Assembly: GCA_947652605.1 (NCBI GenBank)
Contig: OX393581.1
Coordinates: 9,676,640-9,740,639, forward strand
Origin: Elmis aenea
Lineage: Eukaryota > Arthropoda > Insecta > Coleoptera > Elmidae
Direction of reading: 5' to 3'
Length of the DNA: 64,000 nt
The position numbers and the translations under genes were made by a program. The notes beneath the pieces were generated by a model. That model was not told the DNA's origin. It searched no databases and was given only the letters and a program-made list of their open reading frames with translations. Positions 22,300-33,330 of this stretch are shown in pieces. Position 1 is the first letter of the stretch. Every line of letters starts with the position of its first letter.

Positions 22300-25200
22300 A
22301 TGGAAAAGAGAAGATCGTTTAAAAATACTTCAAGTCTATCACTATCACTAAGATGTCGCCAGAAAACAGTGTTGGGAGTGTTCCTATTATTTGGTATAAA
22401 AGCTATATTATTTTTACTATTTTGAACAAAAAAAAAATCAGATTATTTAACATATTTTACGTAGAGAAACAATTATTTTTGATAAATTAATTTTTAAATC
22501 TGTACTTCATGATACCCAAAAAATATCTGTTTTTATAAAAACCCTCAAACATTACAGTTTTTATGGGTCAATTTTCTCTTGGTAAATCGATGACTATTAA
22601 TTCACAACCCAACACCATAGCAAGACAAAATGAACAAGTCGTAGTACAGGTAAGGTACCTATATGAATTTTTATATGATAGTTTCCAGATTATGATGTAG
22701 ATTCTTTTCTGTTTCCGCGACTAAGACCATATCATCTGCGAACATTTGCCTACAGCTTTTAAAAATATTCTCGAATAACTAACTTAGTTTCTTACTGTAT
22801 AAAAATTGTATAATTTTATTTGATAACTAATAACATATTGACCAAAAAAGTATTGTAATTTATATATTTTTTGACTAAGTAGCACAAATTCGACGATACT
22901 TATAAAGCGAAATCACCAAACCTAAGCGATTGGATATCGTTAGAGATGCAACTTCCTCCCTATCCAAGTGATTTAGAGATGAAAGATGCGCATTTTCAGC
23001 CAGTGATAGGAACTAGGTAAATTACGAGTTAAGAGTTTTAAACTTAAATTATGCTTGATAATGATAATAGCCATCAATTTTATTTTTAATGACGTGCCAA
23101 ATTTTATTATTATGATTATTGTTTAATAAGTGCATGTAAAATTACATAAACGTGGTATTGAATAAAAAGATGGGTAATTTTCTAGGCAACATTTTTAAAT
23201 AATCTATCTAGTCGTAAAAACTTTTACAACCTTACTGCCAAATTAACTTTAATTTAAACAGATACAAAATTTTGATAGTGGTTTATGTCATTTCTTTTTT
23301 TCGTTGCTAAATGGGTTAATTAAAATATTTCCTTCCATTTACACATTATTCTGTTAAAGGAACTAGCAGCAGTGATAATAATCCGCACAAAAATATGCTA
23401 AATAATTGGATAAGTTTTATTAATGGATTATAAATTACTTTTAAAGTGCCCACATTATACAGGAATGAGCAAAAGTATGGAAACAGACAAATATCTAGAA
23501 TACTATTGCAGATATAACAATGATATTTTGTATTTGAGCGTTATGGTATTTTTCGCATTCGATAAAAATACTGAGGTTGCAATACGACTTCCGGTTCAGC
23601 CGGAAACGGACTCAAACTTTGAAATTTTCAATTTAACACCCTGAATATTTTTATATTTTTGGATTTCTCTTAAAATTGACTTTAAAAATGTATCAGGTTT
23701 TATGGGTCTAAAGTCAACCGTTTTAAAAAAATTTTGATCGATACAGCACTTACATTTTTTTTAAATATAAAAGTTCTTTAAAAAGGCTGTAGAATTTTGC
23801 TTCAAAACAAGAGTAACAATAGTGATAAACTAACACTTTATGTCAGCTATATTTAAAAAATATTATACAGGGTGTTTTTTACGGTTCGTAAAACTTGCGA
23901 AACTTTAAAAATCGTTAACTCAGTTTTGTTAAATACAACACCCTATATGTTTTTACATAGTCTTGTAGAAAATTTTATTGTCTTTTAAAGACATTATTAA
24001 TGTTTTTTTACCTAATACTGATATTTTTCGAGATATCGCGATTTTATTGTAAATTATTAGAACAACGTAATATTTTTGAGTAGGCTATGAAGGGAGGCAG
24101 CAATAATTTGGAACAATTGAAAGATAAATACGAGAACGTTATAATTTTATCTTTTCCTTGCGAATTCTCGACATTTTCTTTAACGAAGATGTAACTTCAC
24201 CAATCTTACGTTTAAATCGAGGTTTCTTATCAGGGCCACAATATTTTTGATATAATTGATTTTCTTCGTTTGCAAAGTCCTGAAACTGATTGATAATTTA
24301 TTGAGTACGCGAAAAAAACGATGATTAAACAAAAGTCACTGACCAGTATTTTTTTGTTAATTTAAAGAAACCGTTAGGAATTCAAAAATATAAGAATATA
24401 CAGGGTGTTCCGTTTAAAATTTCAAGTTTTCGGTTGAACTGGAAGTCGTGTTGCAACCCCAATATTTTCATGGAATCCGAAAAATACGTTAAAGCTTATA
24501 TACAAAATTTCATTGTAGTATCTTTCATGATTTTTTACGTATTTGTCTGTTTCCGTACCTGTATAAACTTTTAATTAAAAAAATAATTAATATCGTCGGC
24601 CATAAAATTACTACACTATATGTTACTCTTTCATCTGAAGTCATATTATAACCATAAACTAATACATTTTAATTTTTGTACCATGAACTGTATACACGTT
24701 TTAAAGATTCTTCGACACTTTTAGTGATGAGTTCTACGTCTACTCAGCTTACTACGATCGTCGAATTGGAGAACCGTTTGTTAGAGTATTAGCGATCAAA
24801 AACAGATTACAGGCAGACCAGCTTTCGTGTCGACTTTGGTATCGTAGGTCAGAAAACGGTCGTGATTCTTACTTCTCCAAAACTGTGACCGCCTTCGTTA
24901 AGGTACAATATTTCTCAAAAATTAACATCATCCTAATCGATAACTATTGCAGAACATCGATGAAGATCATTATGAGGATTATTCCGCTGCATTTGTGCTC
25001 TGTCCTCCTCCATCTCATGATATCGTACCCATGGCTGTATCAATTGTTTCTGATGTCTATACCAAACCAAGCAATTTGCTTGCTATTAAGTATAACCACG
25101 TAGGAGAACCAGCTAATAATAAATATGTGGTTTGTGTTAAACAGTTTCATCAATATAATGCGGTAAGTCCAGCTTGTATAAAATAACCCAATGAAACATT

Positions 25201-28200
25201 TTTCTTCTAAACAAGAATATTTAAAAGTGTTTTTCTTAAGACAAAATAACAGTATTTTTAGGTGTGTTTATACAGGGTGTTTCTTAAATATTGCGAAAGG
25301 GAGCTAATTCCTTATCAAAAGTTAAGGGGACTTTTATATTTTTTTTTCCCTTCGACCTCTCCTTTCGAAGTAACATACCTACCCCTAAAGGGGAGCGGTA
25401 AAATTAGGTTTTTATTTTATTTCTCAAATTTGAATAAATGTAGGAAAATGATGTTTGATACGTTTTGTACTTATTAAAAGGTTTCCCATAGTTATATATT
25501 TATTCATCTCCCACCTTTACAAGGGGCTGAAAAGTGCGACCCCTGTTGGTGTTTTTAGCAGAACTTTTTGCAGACTTGAAATTTTGCATTTTAAAAATGT
25601 TTCTTGCAAAGTTTGATTTATTAAGAAACTTTTTTTATTTTTTAACTTTTTCTGCAATACCTACAGTTTTTGAGTAATAAATTAAATGAGTGTACATGAA
25701 CCAATCAATATTTTAAAATAAAACGAGTCATTTTGTGGTTACCATGGTTTGTTGAGAGGTGACAAACACGATAACACTCGTCAATTCTACCAAATATGAA
25801 CATTTAAGATACACCAACTTTGTTAGGAATAAAGTTTTCTGAGATATGGATAATAAAAAACTTTCCCATTTGTTGACTTCTGGAATGTTAAAATTACTAC
25901 AAAAATAAAAATCGTAATTTTAACGTAAAATGTTTAAATTTGGCCATATTTTGAAATTGAAACTACTTTTTCCTATGAACTTTATTTGCAACTTTCAAAA
26001 TAAGGGCACTTTACTCTTGTGATATTTCTAAAATCGCAACATTTTGTGTCATATGATATTTTATTAAACTTTTTGTTCCTTAAAATTCGTTTTTGATTAT
26101 GCCCTAACTTTTATTAAAACAAAAATTATCTGAGAAATTTATATCAAAAATGTTTTTATTTGTTGCAGACTTTTTGAATGTATATAAAAATGTATAGGGC
26201 TCTTATGCATTATTAACAACAAACCATAATTACATATTCGTTTTCAGGCAATGCGATTATTGGAATTCATAGAATTTTATCGCATTTTGGGAACAGACCA
26301 TTTTATTTTTTATAATTATTCGGTTGGGCCTGAAGTTAACTGCATTTTAAATAAATATGTTGCGGATGGTATAGTTACATTTTTACCATGGAAGCTAGAT
26401 GTCGCAAATGAAGTTTTCAACTGGGGCACCATCGGATCGCTGAACGACTGTATGTACAGAACTATGTACAAATATTCCCATGCCATTATGGTAGATGTCG
26501 ATGAATACATTCTGCCAAGATATCAAAACACTATTCCACAACTTATAAAGTAAGTATCAAACAGCGAGTTATTAACCCTTTGCGGTCCAACGTCGGGTCG
26601 CCCCCGCCGGCATATTTTAACGCTTGCGTTCCAAGGTCAGCTGACGTCATTATAACTGCCGCTCATTTTCATTTTATAACTAGAAACCTGTAAGCTGTAT
26701 GTATAAGGGACTTATCAGTAGATGTCGCTGCCAAAAAAATGTATTTCTTTAGTTACAATTTTGGAAAATTAATGGGTAGGATTTTTGGAAAATTATTGGA
26801 CCGCAAAGGGATAAACATTGGTTGATTAATATGTAGCAGAGACTCGAACCGAACCGGAACTGGATCAACAACACGAATGAACCGGAACTGCACCTTTTTG
26901 TTAAAAAATCACAAAACCGCAAAATCAAAACCAACCGACTGGTGTGAACCGGTTCAAACAGCTTCAATCGGTTCAAATAACACAATTGTGGAGTTGAATT
27001 GAAACTGGACTAAACAGTACAGGGTGGTTCAAATTTGATGGGAATACGAGTACATAGGTATTTCGCTTAATATTCAAGATAGAGAAACGGTTAAATTACC
27101 AAAAATGTACAGTTTTTTGAGAAAGAGTCAGAACAATTTTCAAAAATATTCTATCCTTTTCGGTTTTTAAGTGATAGAAAAAAGAATATTTTTTTGTCAT
27201 ATTTATAATGTGTCATATCTCCGTTATTGTAGATTTAGAAAAAATGTATGAAGGTAATGTTTGGATATTTTTATGCAAAATTTAATTACACTAAAAAAAA
27301 TTACGCTCTCCGTTAAAAAGTTATGACACAAACTTAAATTTTTTTAATTGGAAGCTATAGTAGGCTGTGACTTAATTAAATTCCTTATTTTTTTCTCATT
27401 CCAAATAAATAAGGGTTGATGTGGTTATTTTCAATAATACGTAAGTTACGAAAGTTTTTTAATATATTTTTTTAAAGAACATAGTAGGTTGTGGAAAAAA
27501 GACAGGTGTAAAACCGTTGAAACTCATGTGGTACAAGTAACGAAGGTTTTTTAATTTGTTGTTGAGATAAACATCAAAAATATTTGAACATATGATAAAC
27601 AACAATATACTACATAAATAATTGCTTATTCTGCCTATATTGCTGTTTATTTTTTGTTCAAATATTAATAATGTTTATCTCAACAACAAATTAGAAAACC
27701 TTTGTATGCAACCTGTTTCACATGAGTTTTAAAAGGTTTCAAACCGTAATTTTTTTTTTTGTATTCATAGCCTACTAAGAATTTCTTTAAAAAAAAAACT
27801 AAAAAACCTTCGTTACTTGCGTATTATTGAAAATATATACATAGACCCCTATATAATTGGAATGAGAAAAAAATAAGCAATTTAAATAGGTAATGGCCAA
27901 CTATAGCTTCTATTTAAAAAAAGTTATGTTCTTTTAGAATCATCAAATTTTTCATAAAAATATCTAAAAATAATCTTCATAAACTTTTTCGATATTAACA
28001 ACAATAACGGAGATATGACACATTATAAATATGACCAAAAACACACTTTTTTTCTAATAACTCAAAAACCGAAAATAATAGAATATTTTTAAAAACGGTT
28101 CTGAGTTTGTCTAAAAAACTGCACATTTTTGGTAATTTAATATTTCTCTATCTTGAATATTAAACGAGATACCCATGTAATCCCATCGAGTTTGGACCAC

Positions 28201-29076
28201 CCTGTGTAGAAAAAAACGTCAATGCACACATTTTGAGCTAAACAAAAGATGTTTTTCAATCATTTTTTTTTTTAAATAAACTGCTTGTGAAAAATCTAAT
28301 AATTACCTACGGCAATAATAGGCCTATTGCAATATATACTTTTTTACTTCCTTTTTCTTTACAGCTAATATTTAAACTTATGTTAATTGTTGTTTCCATA
28401 GTACTATTTGCTTTGTTAGTTTAGTTTTTAAAATCGCTGTCTTAAAAAAAAAGGTAAAAGTCCAAATGCACCCAGGTACATAACTCCCAAATAAATAAAC
28501 CTAAAACTTTTGTTATAAGTCAGCTTCCAATTTTTTTCTAAACTATGATAAGAATGATATTCAAAACATGTCTACGCAATTCTTATCTGTTTCTGTTTTT
28601 CTAGTTATTTGGACAATAAAACGAATGACACTTCCATTGGCTCGTATTATTTCAAAAACGTATTTTTTTACCTGGGACACAAAGATGACAAGAGGGTGCA
28701 TGTTACCGGTGAGGCATTAGCTGCAAATCTTATAACATTAAAGAAAACTCAACGTTTTAAGTCGCCAGAAGAACGTGCAACACGCTCTAAGTATATCGCT
28801 AAACCGGAAACTGTTGTTCATGCAGGCAATCATTTTGTTTGGCAATTTATTCCGCCATATCACGCATATAATGTTAGTTCTTTCGACGCCATCTCACAGC
28901 ACTATCGAGTTTGTTTATCTGGTTCCTTTACTGGATGTCTTAGCGAACCTTCGATTGTAGATTCAACAGCCTATAAATATCGTGACCAAATAGTGGAAGC
29001 TGTAAAAAATCAATTTGAATATTTTAAAAATACTTGTAATCTTGAATTGCCGGAACAATATAAACCTTCAGCTTAA
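22300..29076 (+). CDS. Glycosyltransferase family 92 (DUF23) protein, paralogue B
   Basis: Seven coding exons assemble in frame: 22300-22393, 22558-22649, 22883-23016, 24725-24902, 24953-25162, 26248-26549 and 28605-29076. They give 493 residues with the same intron phases as paralogue A (1, 0, 2, 0, 0, 2). Exons 2, 4 and 5 have identical lengths in both genes (92, 178, 210 bp). The order is a basic tail, one membrane span (about residues 24-40), a short stem, then a GT92 domain with FYVYSAYYDRRIGEPFVRV, NKYVVCVKQF, RLLEFIEFYRILGTDHFIFYNY and DVDEYILP (D-x-D at about 319-321). The C-terminal QHYRVC and EPSIVDST segments are shared with A. It is probably a Golgi glycosyltransferase; donor and acceptor are not known. 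Introns 3 and 6 each hold a palindrome over 1 kb, and intron 6 also a piggyBac-type MITE. AATAAA at 29087-29092 is only 11 bp past the stop. No frame break was seen. Confidence 0.88.
22683..22750 (-). mobile_element. Short RT fragment of the family at 4510-5590
   Basis: The minus strand reads like FADDMVLVAETEKN, matching the catalytic region of the relic near 5220-5260 at the DNA level (TTCTTTTCTGTTTCCGCGA). It lies within intron 2 of GT92 paralogue B, and the rest of that intron shows nothing. Confidence 0.6.
23017..23459. other. Intron 3 of GT92 paralogue B, left part
   Basis: AT-rich, nothing recognised before the palindromic element. Confidence 0.4.
23460..24561. repeat. Long palindromic TA-target element in intron 3 of GT92 paralogue B
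   Basis: The ends are CAGGAATGAGCAAAAGTATGG (left, here one base over the shared core) and CCGTACCTG (right). TA lies on both sides (23458-23459 and 24562-24563). The arms mirror each other over long distance: CCGGAAGTCGTATTGCAACC read inward on one arm corresponds to CTGGAAGTCGTGTTGCAACC on the other. The middle (23634-24410) is related to the centre of the element at 57463-58563. It is 1102 bp with no transposase. Confidence 0.65.
25273..25670 (+). repeat. TACAGGGTG-end repeat (GTTTCTTAA family) in intron 5 of GT92 paralogue B
   Basis: TA followed by CAGGGTGTTTCTTAAATATTG. The same family recurs at 32588-32885 (same strand) and 34345-34617 (opposite strand), sharing AGTGCGACC..TGTTGGT and TTCTCAAATT..GATAAATGT-type segments. 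Terminal structure resembles mariner-type MITEs. The right end was not fixed, and 25671-26247 shows nothing else. Confidence 0.5.
26576..26810. mobile_element. piggyBac-type MITE in intron 6 of GT92 paralogue B
   Basis: The ends are CCCTTTGCGGTCCAA and TTGGACCGCAAAGGG, an exact 15-bp inverted repeat. TTAA precedes the left end (26572-26575), and ATAA, one change from TTAA, follows the right end. At 235 bp it has no coding capacity. It begins 26 bp after the exon 6 donor. Confidence 0.8.
26820..27010. repeat. Segment rich in AACCGGAAC/GGTTC words
   Basis: The segment from AGACTCGAACCGAACCGG to GAACCGGTTCAAACAG and CAATCGGTTCAAA is dense in a short degenerate motif, like the subterminal zones of hAT-type elements. 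Exact ends were not found. Confidence 0.35.
27020..28204. repeat. Long palindromic element in intron 6 of GT92 paralogue B
   Basis: Left end CAGGGTGGTTCAAATTTGAT after TA (27018-27019); right end CAAACTCGATGGG in mirror order ending GGACCACCCTG. Arms of nearly 590 bp match inversely throughout. For example ATTACCAAAAATGTACAG and CTGCACATTTTTGGTAAT mirror each other, and GTGTCATATCTCCGTTATTG and AACGGAGATATGACAC mirror each other. There is no transposase. Confidence 0.75.
28205..28604. other. End of intron 6 of GT92 paralogue B
   Basis: AT-rich, no recognised feature, ends in a pyrimidine-rich tract and the exon 7 acceptor. Confidence 0.4.
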
Positions 29077-29092
29077 GCCACTAACGAATAAA

Positions 29093-29515
29093 GAGATATG
29101 TACTTGCATCTTGTATTCTTTTTTGTTTAAAATGCTAACAAACATAATGTTTTATTGAAGTACTTATTTATTATTAGTTTAAGTAACTTGTATCAAAATT
29201 AATATATCTTCTGCAGATATGCTATAATGTGTACAGGAGACAAATATAAGTAATTTTTGGTAAAAAAAAGTGTTAATTAAAGTTAGTATGTCATAATAAT
29301 TTGTGCATCTTATGTAGTTTTGTTTAAATTAAATTACTTGGATTGGTTGTCTTTCCTATATCCTAAATAGGTTTGCAGCTTTCTTTAGTAAAAAGGAACC
29401 TATTTACTTTCTTCCATCTTAAAACGTTATGGTAGACAGAGGTGTAGAAAAGTCATGAAAAAATATTACACAATGTTATGCAATGTGGTGCATTTATAAA
29501 TATACTTGTAGTTGG
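29093..29515. other. Intergenic DNA after GT92 paralogue B
   Basis: The start is the likely transcript end (AATAAA then T/GT-rich). Nothing else was recognised. Confidence 0.4.
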
Positions 29516-29526
29516 GAACTATGTTA

Positions 29527-29730
29527 GACCGAGCTTGGTGGCTGGTTGGTAAAACAACCTAACTTGTAGTCGGGAGGTCCTGGGTTCGATTCCCAGGGCC
29601 GACTGTCATTGTAGAGGTTTCAGGTGGTTTCCCCTATGGTTAAGGCAAATGCTGTGGCAGTACTTCCACCTATCCTTGCCCATCCTTGACTATCCACATC
29701 CCTACCCATTATCCTAAACACGTGACCTTT
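29527..29730 (+). mobile_element. tRNA-derived SINE with 11-bp target duplication
   Basis: The head is tRNA-like, with a B box GGTTCGATTCC at 29583-29593 inside a CCTGGGTTCGATTCCCAGG T-arm and an A-box-like GGTGGCTGGTTGG upstream. The body has GGTGGTTTCCCCTATGG and AAGGCAAATGC, a core known from many arthropod SINEs. The exact 11-bp repeat GAACTATGTTA (29516-29526 and 29731-29741) brackets it, showing target-primed insertion. It depends on a LINE partner for movement. Confidence 0.82.
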
Positions 29731-29743
29731 GAACTATGTTAAT

Positions 29744-29827
29744 GTCAGGTTGGCCGAGCGGTCTAAGGCGCCAGGTTTAAGCTCTGGTTCTTGTAAGAGA
29801 GCGTGGGTTCGAACCCCACACCTGACA
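29744..29827 (+). tRNA. tRNA-Leu (anticodon UAA)
   Basis: This 84-nt class II tRNA reads UUA codons. The acceptor stem GTCAGGT/ACCTGAC pairs perfectly. The D arm GCC..GGC is present. The anticodon stem CCAGG/TCTGG encloses TTTAAGC with anticodon TAA at 29778-29780. A long variable arm follows, and the T arm is GTGGG-TTCGAAC-CCCAC, with discriminator A at 29827. Internal A and B boxes are intact, and TTTT at 29831-29834 is a pol III terminator. It appears functional. Confidence 0.93.
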
Positions 29828-29911
29828 ACTTTTGCAGTTATAAATAAAATATCAAACCATGTTGTGCAATTTTATGTACACTTGTCGTACGCAGCTTCAC
29901 TTAAGTTTTAT

Positions 29912-29957
29912 GTTAGGTTGGTAGAGTGGTGTAGGGCAACAGATCCAAGGTTCTGTA
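29912..29957 (+). pseudogene. Truncated tRNA-Leu-like fragment
   Basis: GTTAGGTTGG.AGAGTGG and CAGATCCAAGGTTCTG resemble the 5' half of a tRNA-Leu(CAA). The D arm is altered, and the variable and T arms are absent. It lies about 85 bp after the intact tRNA-Leu, so it is probably a decayed tandem copy. Confidence 0.45.
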
Positions 29958-30498
29958 ATATAATGTGCTAATATAGAATGCATTTTTCTCGGCTATAGCA
30001 GAATCAAATTTTTATGAATTGGTTAGTTTTTCTTTCACCATCATCCTTCATTAGTTTGACTTTGAAGTTTTATGTTTTAGGCCATTAGTTTATATTGGAC
30101 GGTCAGACAAATTGAACGAGTTTTTCGTTTTGTGAGCAAGCAATGGAGAATACCGAAGTACGCGCGGTGAAAAAATACTTTTATATTAATGGTTTATTCA
30201 TTCCTTATCAGAAATAAAAGCAAAGCTAAGTCCTACTTTGGGTGTGTTTTTTTCCATCGTTTATAACGCCTGGTTTGCAGATTTTAAACGAGCAATCTCG
30301 CGGTCCACTTTCAGTTAAAACTGCTATAGTTGGCCTGTAAAGATGGCATAGAGGCTCTTCAATATAGCAGGAATAAGTGTAGAGCTACAAGGAGACAATG
30401 TCGAAAAATAAATTAGTTTATCACCATATATTTTGCTGTTTTGTTTTTCCTAGACAAAAAAATCCAATATCGTTAAATAAAATAAAATTTAAAAAGTG
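29958..30498. other. Intergenic, nothing recognised
   Basis: No gene or repeat end recognised before the TACAGGG sequence at 30501. Confidence 0.35.
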
Positions 30499-30500
30499 TA

Positions 30501-31530
30501 TACAGGGAGGTCCACATTAGGGATTCTGTCCCGGGACTGTCCCGGGACGAAAGTCCCGGGAATTCCCGGGACTTTCTTAGTCTCGAGTCCCGGGACATTT
30601 AGTTCGAGACTCGAGACGAGACTTAATGTTACAGAACACTGAAATTAAATGTTTCTACTTCTAATTTTTTTTTAAATTTAATGCCACGAGTTTAGCAAAA
30701 ATATTTTTAGATATATTTTTATGTTTTAAAGTTTAAGGGAAATTGCTAAGTTTATCAGTAAAAATATATTTTACTTATGCCTGTTGTTTTAAAGTGCATG
30801 GAAAATTGTAAAGTTTTTTTAAATAGGTATTTATTTGGAAATATATATTTTATTTACTATATAATAAAGACTAAATTAAAAATAATAATACTACTACTAT
30901 TAATACTATACTTTATTCATGAAAAAATGCTTTAAAAAAAATATCCGTGAATATGGTTTGATTTTTAAAAAAAATATCATTTGTTGTTTATGGATGTGTG
31001 ACGTATAAGTTCTGTCAACTGTCACCACCGATTCACAATCACGATACGTTCAAAGAAGCAATTTTAAGTATGTAGCGGGTGCTTTCCGAAACTATGTCAC
31101 TGTGAAGAAATAATTTATTTTTTACTGTGAAAATCGCCGTTGAATTTTCAGTATATGAATATTGCATCATATTTCTTGTATTTTATAAAATCTTCCGTCA
31201 TTTTTGACAGATTGTACCACCATTTTCCAGTACGTATATAACATTCGTAAAAGTCTCGAAGTCCCGGGAATTCCCGGGACTTTGATAAAAAAAGTCTCGA
31301 GTCCCGGGACTTCGAAAATTGTCGAGACTCAGAATCCCTAGTCCACATAGAAGGGCCACTATTGGGATATCGTAAACGACAAGAGTTACAAAGTAGTTTA
31401 AATTACACAAATTGTATCTCTTTCTGAGACCTATTGAGTGATGCTTCAGTGTTTAAAAAAGTTCCATGTCGCGCTAGGTAATAAACAAAATCAAAATGGG
31501 CATTTTTTAAAAACGGTAATAACTCGGTCA
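30501..31530 (+). repeat. Older TACAGGG-end repeat split by the hAT insertion
   Basis: TACAGGGAGGTCCACAT (30501-30517) and AGAAGGGCCACTATTGGG (from 31349) become continuous if the hAT element and one duplication are removed. The joined segment lines up with 42798 onward (TACAGGG, then GAGGGCCACTATGGGGAT and CTCGTAAACGG). Confidence 0.6.
30518..31340. mobile_element. Non-autonomous hAT element with CCCGGGA clusters
   Basis: The ends TAGGGATTCTG and CAGAATCCCTA are inverted. The flanks are exact 8-bp copies, GTCCACAT (30510-30517 and 31341-31348). Both subterminal zones are packed with TCCCGGGA-type palindromic words (30527-30600 and 31258-31312), very GC-rich against an AT-rich core. There is no transposase. 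It is inserted in an older repeat (see 30501). Confidence 0.8.
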
Positions 31531-31925
31531 TATTTAAGGCCTCTACTCACCTCCCAATTGGTCGGTACAACCAACCGACCATTCCGATAAATTGTATAGT
31601 GTGTAGACTGTAGACTGTCACCCGAGCAACCCAACAGTTGAACAAGTTGGAACGGTCGGGTGACCAGACGATCCAACAAGCCAACCACCCCACCACATAC
31701 CCCTATAGATGAGGACTATTAAACCGGAAAACGAACATATTTTGTGAATTTGATCTCCGCGAAATGGCATCACAGCCGCAAGAAGAAAAAAATTTTGTTT
31801 TTAACTCTTAGAATGTTATAGGGAGTCAGGGATGGAATAACGTTTTAAATCGTTACGTTATTTATTATTTGTTTTCGTTACATAACGTTATAAATAACAT
31901 TAAAAAAATTAATCGTTATGTTATA
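31531..31925. other. Unassigned repeat-like DNA
   Basis: 31540-31700 is less AT-rich and has GTTGGTTG/CAACCAAC-type inverted words. 31825-31920 has many AACGTTAT words that resume after 32555, so the palindrome at 31926 was inserted into that repeat. Confidence 0.35.
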
Positions 31926-32553
31926 CAGGGTGTGTAAAAATTAGCGGAAGGGCTACACGGGGCGATGTTCTTCGTACAATTCTAAGTCGAAAATCTTAAT
32001 ACGAAAATGTTGTACCATGCTTGCTGTGTCTGCAAGAGGTCCTCAAAGCTTTGACATTTAGTCCTTTAATAGGCGTTATTATTTAATACTTGCAAATGAA
32101 AAAGCTGCAATTTGGAATAAAAATAGATTTCGAATAGTATTTTTTCCTAGATATTATGTTCTTCCTTTCAAAAATTGGTGTTGAAAATATGTAAATCACT
32201 GATTTTAATGACAGTAATACATATGGCAACATTGTCATTAGCTGTCATCTCTGTTTTTCTCGTAATTATTTCTTGTTTGTGTTTTACGATACCCAAAAGT
32301 TTGCAGCTATGTTTACGAACTGAAGGCTTTCAGTTCGAACAAAAAATGTAAATACCTAAGTAAAAATAATTGCTGATAAAAAAATGTCCAAACGCAAATC
32401 AATGTATGCAATGTTGCCATTTTTTTTTTTCTTTAAATGGTTCCTGAGGCCATAGGAAGCATGGTACAACATTTTCGTATTAAGATTTTCGACTTAGAAT
32501 TTTACGAAGAACATCGCTCCGTGTAGCCCTTCCGCCAATTTTTACACACCCTG
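31926..32553. repeat. Palindromic TA-target element, 628 bp
   Basis: Left CAGGGTGTGTAAAAATTAGC and right GCCAATTTTTACACACCCTG mirror each other. TA lies on both sides (31924-31925 and 32554-32555). The arms match inward, for example GGGCTACACGGGGCGATGTT and AACATCGCTCCGTGTAGCCC. There is no coding capacity. Confidence 0.82.
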
Positions 32554-32587
32554 TATAACGTTATACAACGTTACATAAATTATGATA

Positions 32588-33000
32588 CAAAGGGTGTTTC
32601 TTAATTAATGCGAAAAAATTCGAGAGGTGATTAAGGGGGGTCTTTTGTATAAAATTTTTTCCTCGGACGTTTTCTTTCGGAGTTACACCTCCCTAAAGGG
32701 GATTGGTAATGTTAGGTTTTTATTTTATTTCTCAAATTGGGATAAATGTGGGAAAATGATATTTGGTATGTTTTGTATTTATTAAAAGGTTTTCCATAGT
32801 AATATTTTCAATCAGTTCCCACTTTCACAGGGGGATGAAAAGTGCGACCTTTGTTGGTTTATTAATTAGAACTTTTTGGGAAGCTAAAATTTTGCAATTT
32901 AATTTTGCTTTGAAAGTCTGATTTATTTTTTAAAAAAAATTATTTTATAATTTTTTTCGTAATATCTACCTAAAAATATACAGGTTGTTCCATTTAAAAA
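32588..33000 (+). repeat. Second copy of the GTTTCTTAA-family repeat
   Basis: TA then CAAAGGGTGTTTCTTAAT, followed by segments shared with 25273-25670 (AAATTTTTTCCTCGGACG, GGTAATGTTAGGTTTTTATT, AAAGTGCGACC). Confidence 0.5.
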
Positions 33001-33077
33001 AATCTTTGTTTTTGCTATAGCGCAAAAATGGGACACCCTGTTGTATGGTTGAAAATAATTTTACGACGTAGATCTTT

Positions 33078-33330
33078 TTAATCCAATAATTTTATGCATT
33101 TAAGTTTTTTTCTATCTCCTACGGGCGGGGCGCTATGAAAGCCCGACGTACTAATGCAGGACCCTGTATAATCTTGAAAAGTTTGTTGTACCTCTTCCTC
33201 TTTAAGTTTATATGCTTTTATTTTTGTTATATATTTTTTTTCGTCTTGTATTATTTCTGTGTCATTTTGTTTTATTTGAATTACTGCCAGAAGTAGATAA
33301 TGATCACTGCCCATTTCTGCCCCCCGGTAT
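33078..33330 (-). mobile_element. Endonuclease-end relic of a non-LTR retrotransposon
   Basis: The minus strand encodes MGSDHYLLLAVIQIK, matching the GSDH(Y/R)L motif at the end of the APE-type endonuclease domain of non-LTR elements. A basic linker (KIKAYKLKEEEVQQTF) follows. The frame is short and isolated, so this is a fragment. Confidence 0.6.

Noticed and set aside
23634..24410. Independent short element with CACCCTG / CAGGGTG ends
   Set aside because: The mirrored match continues outward to 23460 and 24561, so it is the inner part of a larger palindrome.
29729..29971. 80-codon frame over the tRNA-Leu gene
   Set aside because: It translates the tRNA itself (RLAERSKAPG is a usual artefact of class II tRNA sequence).
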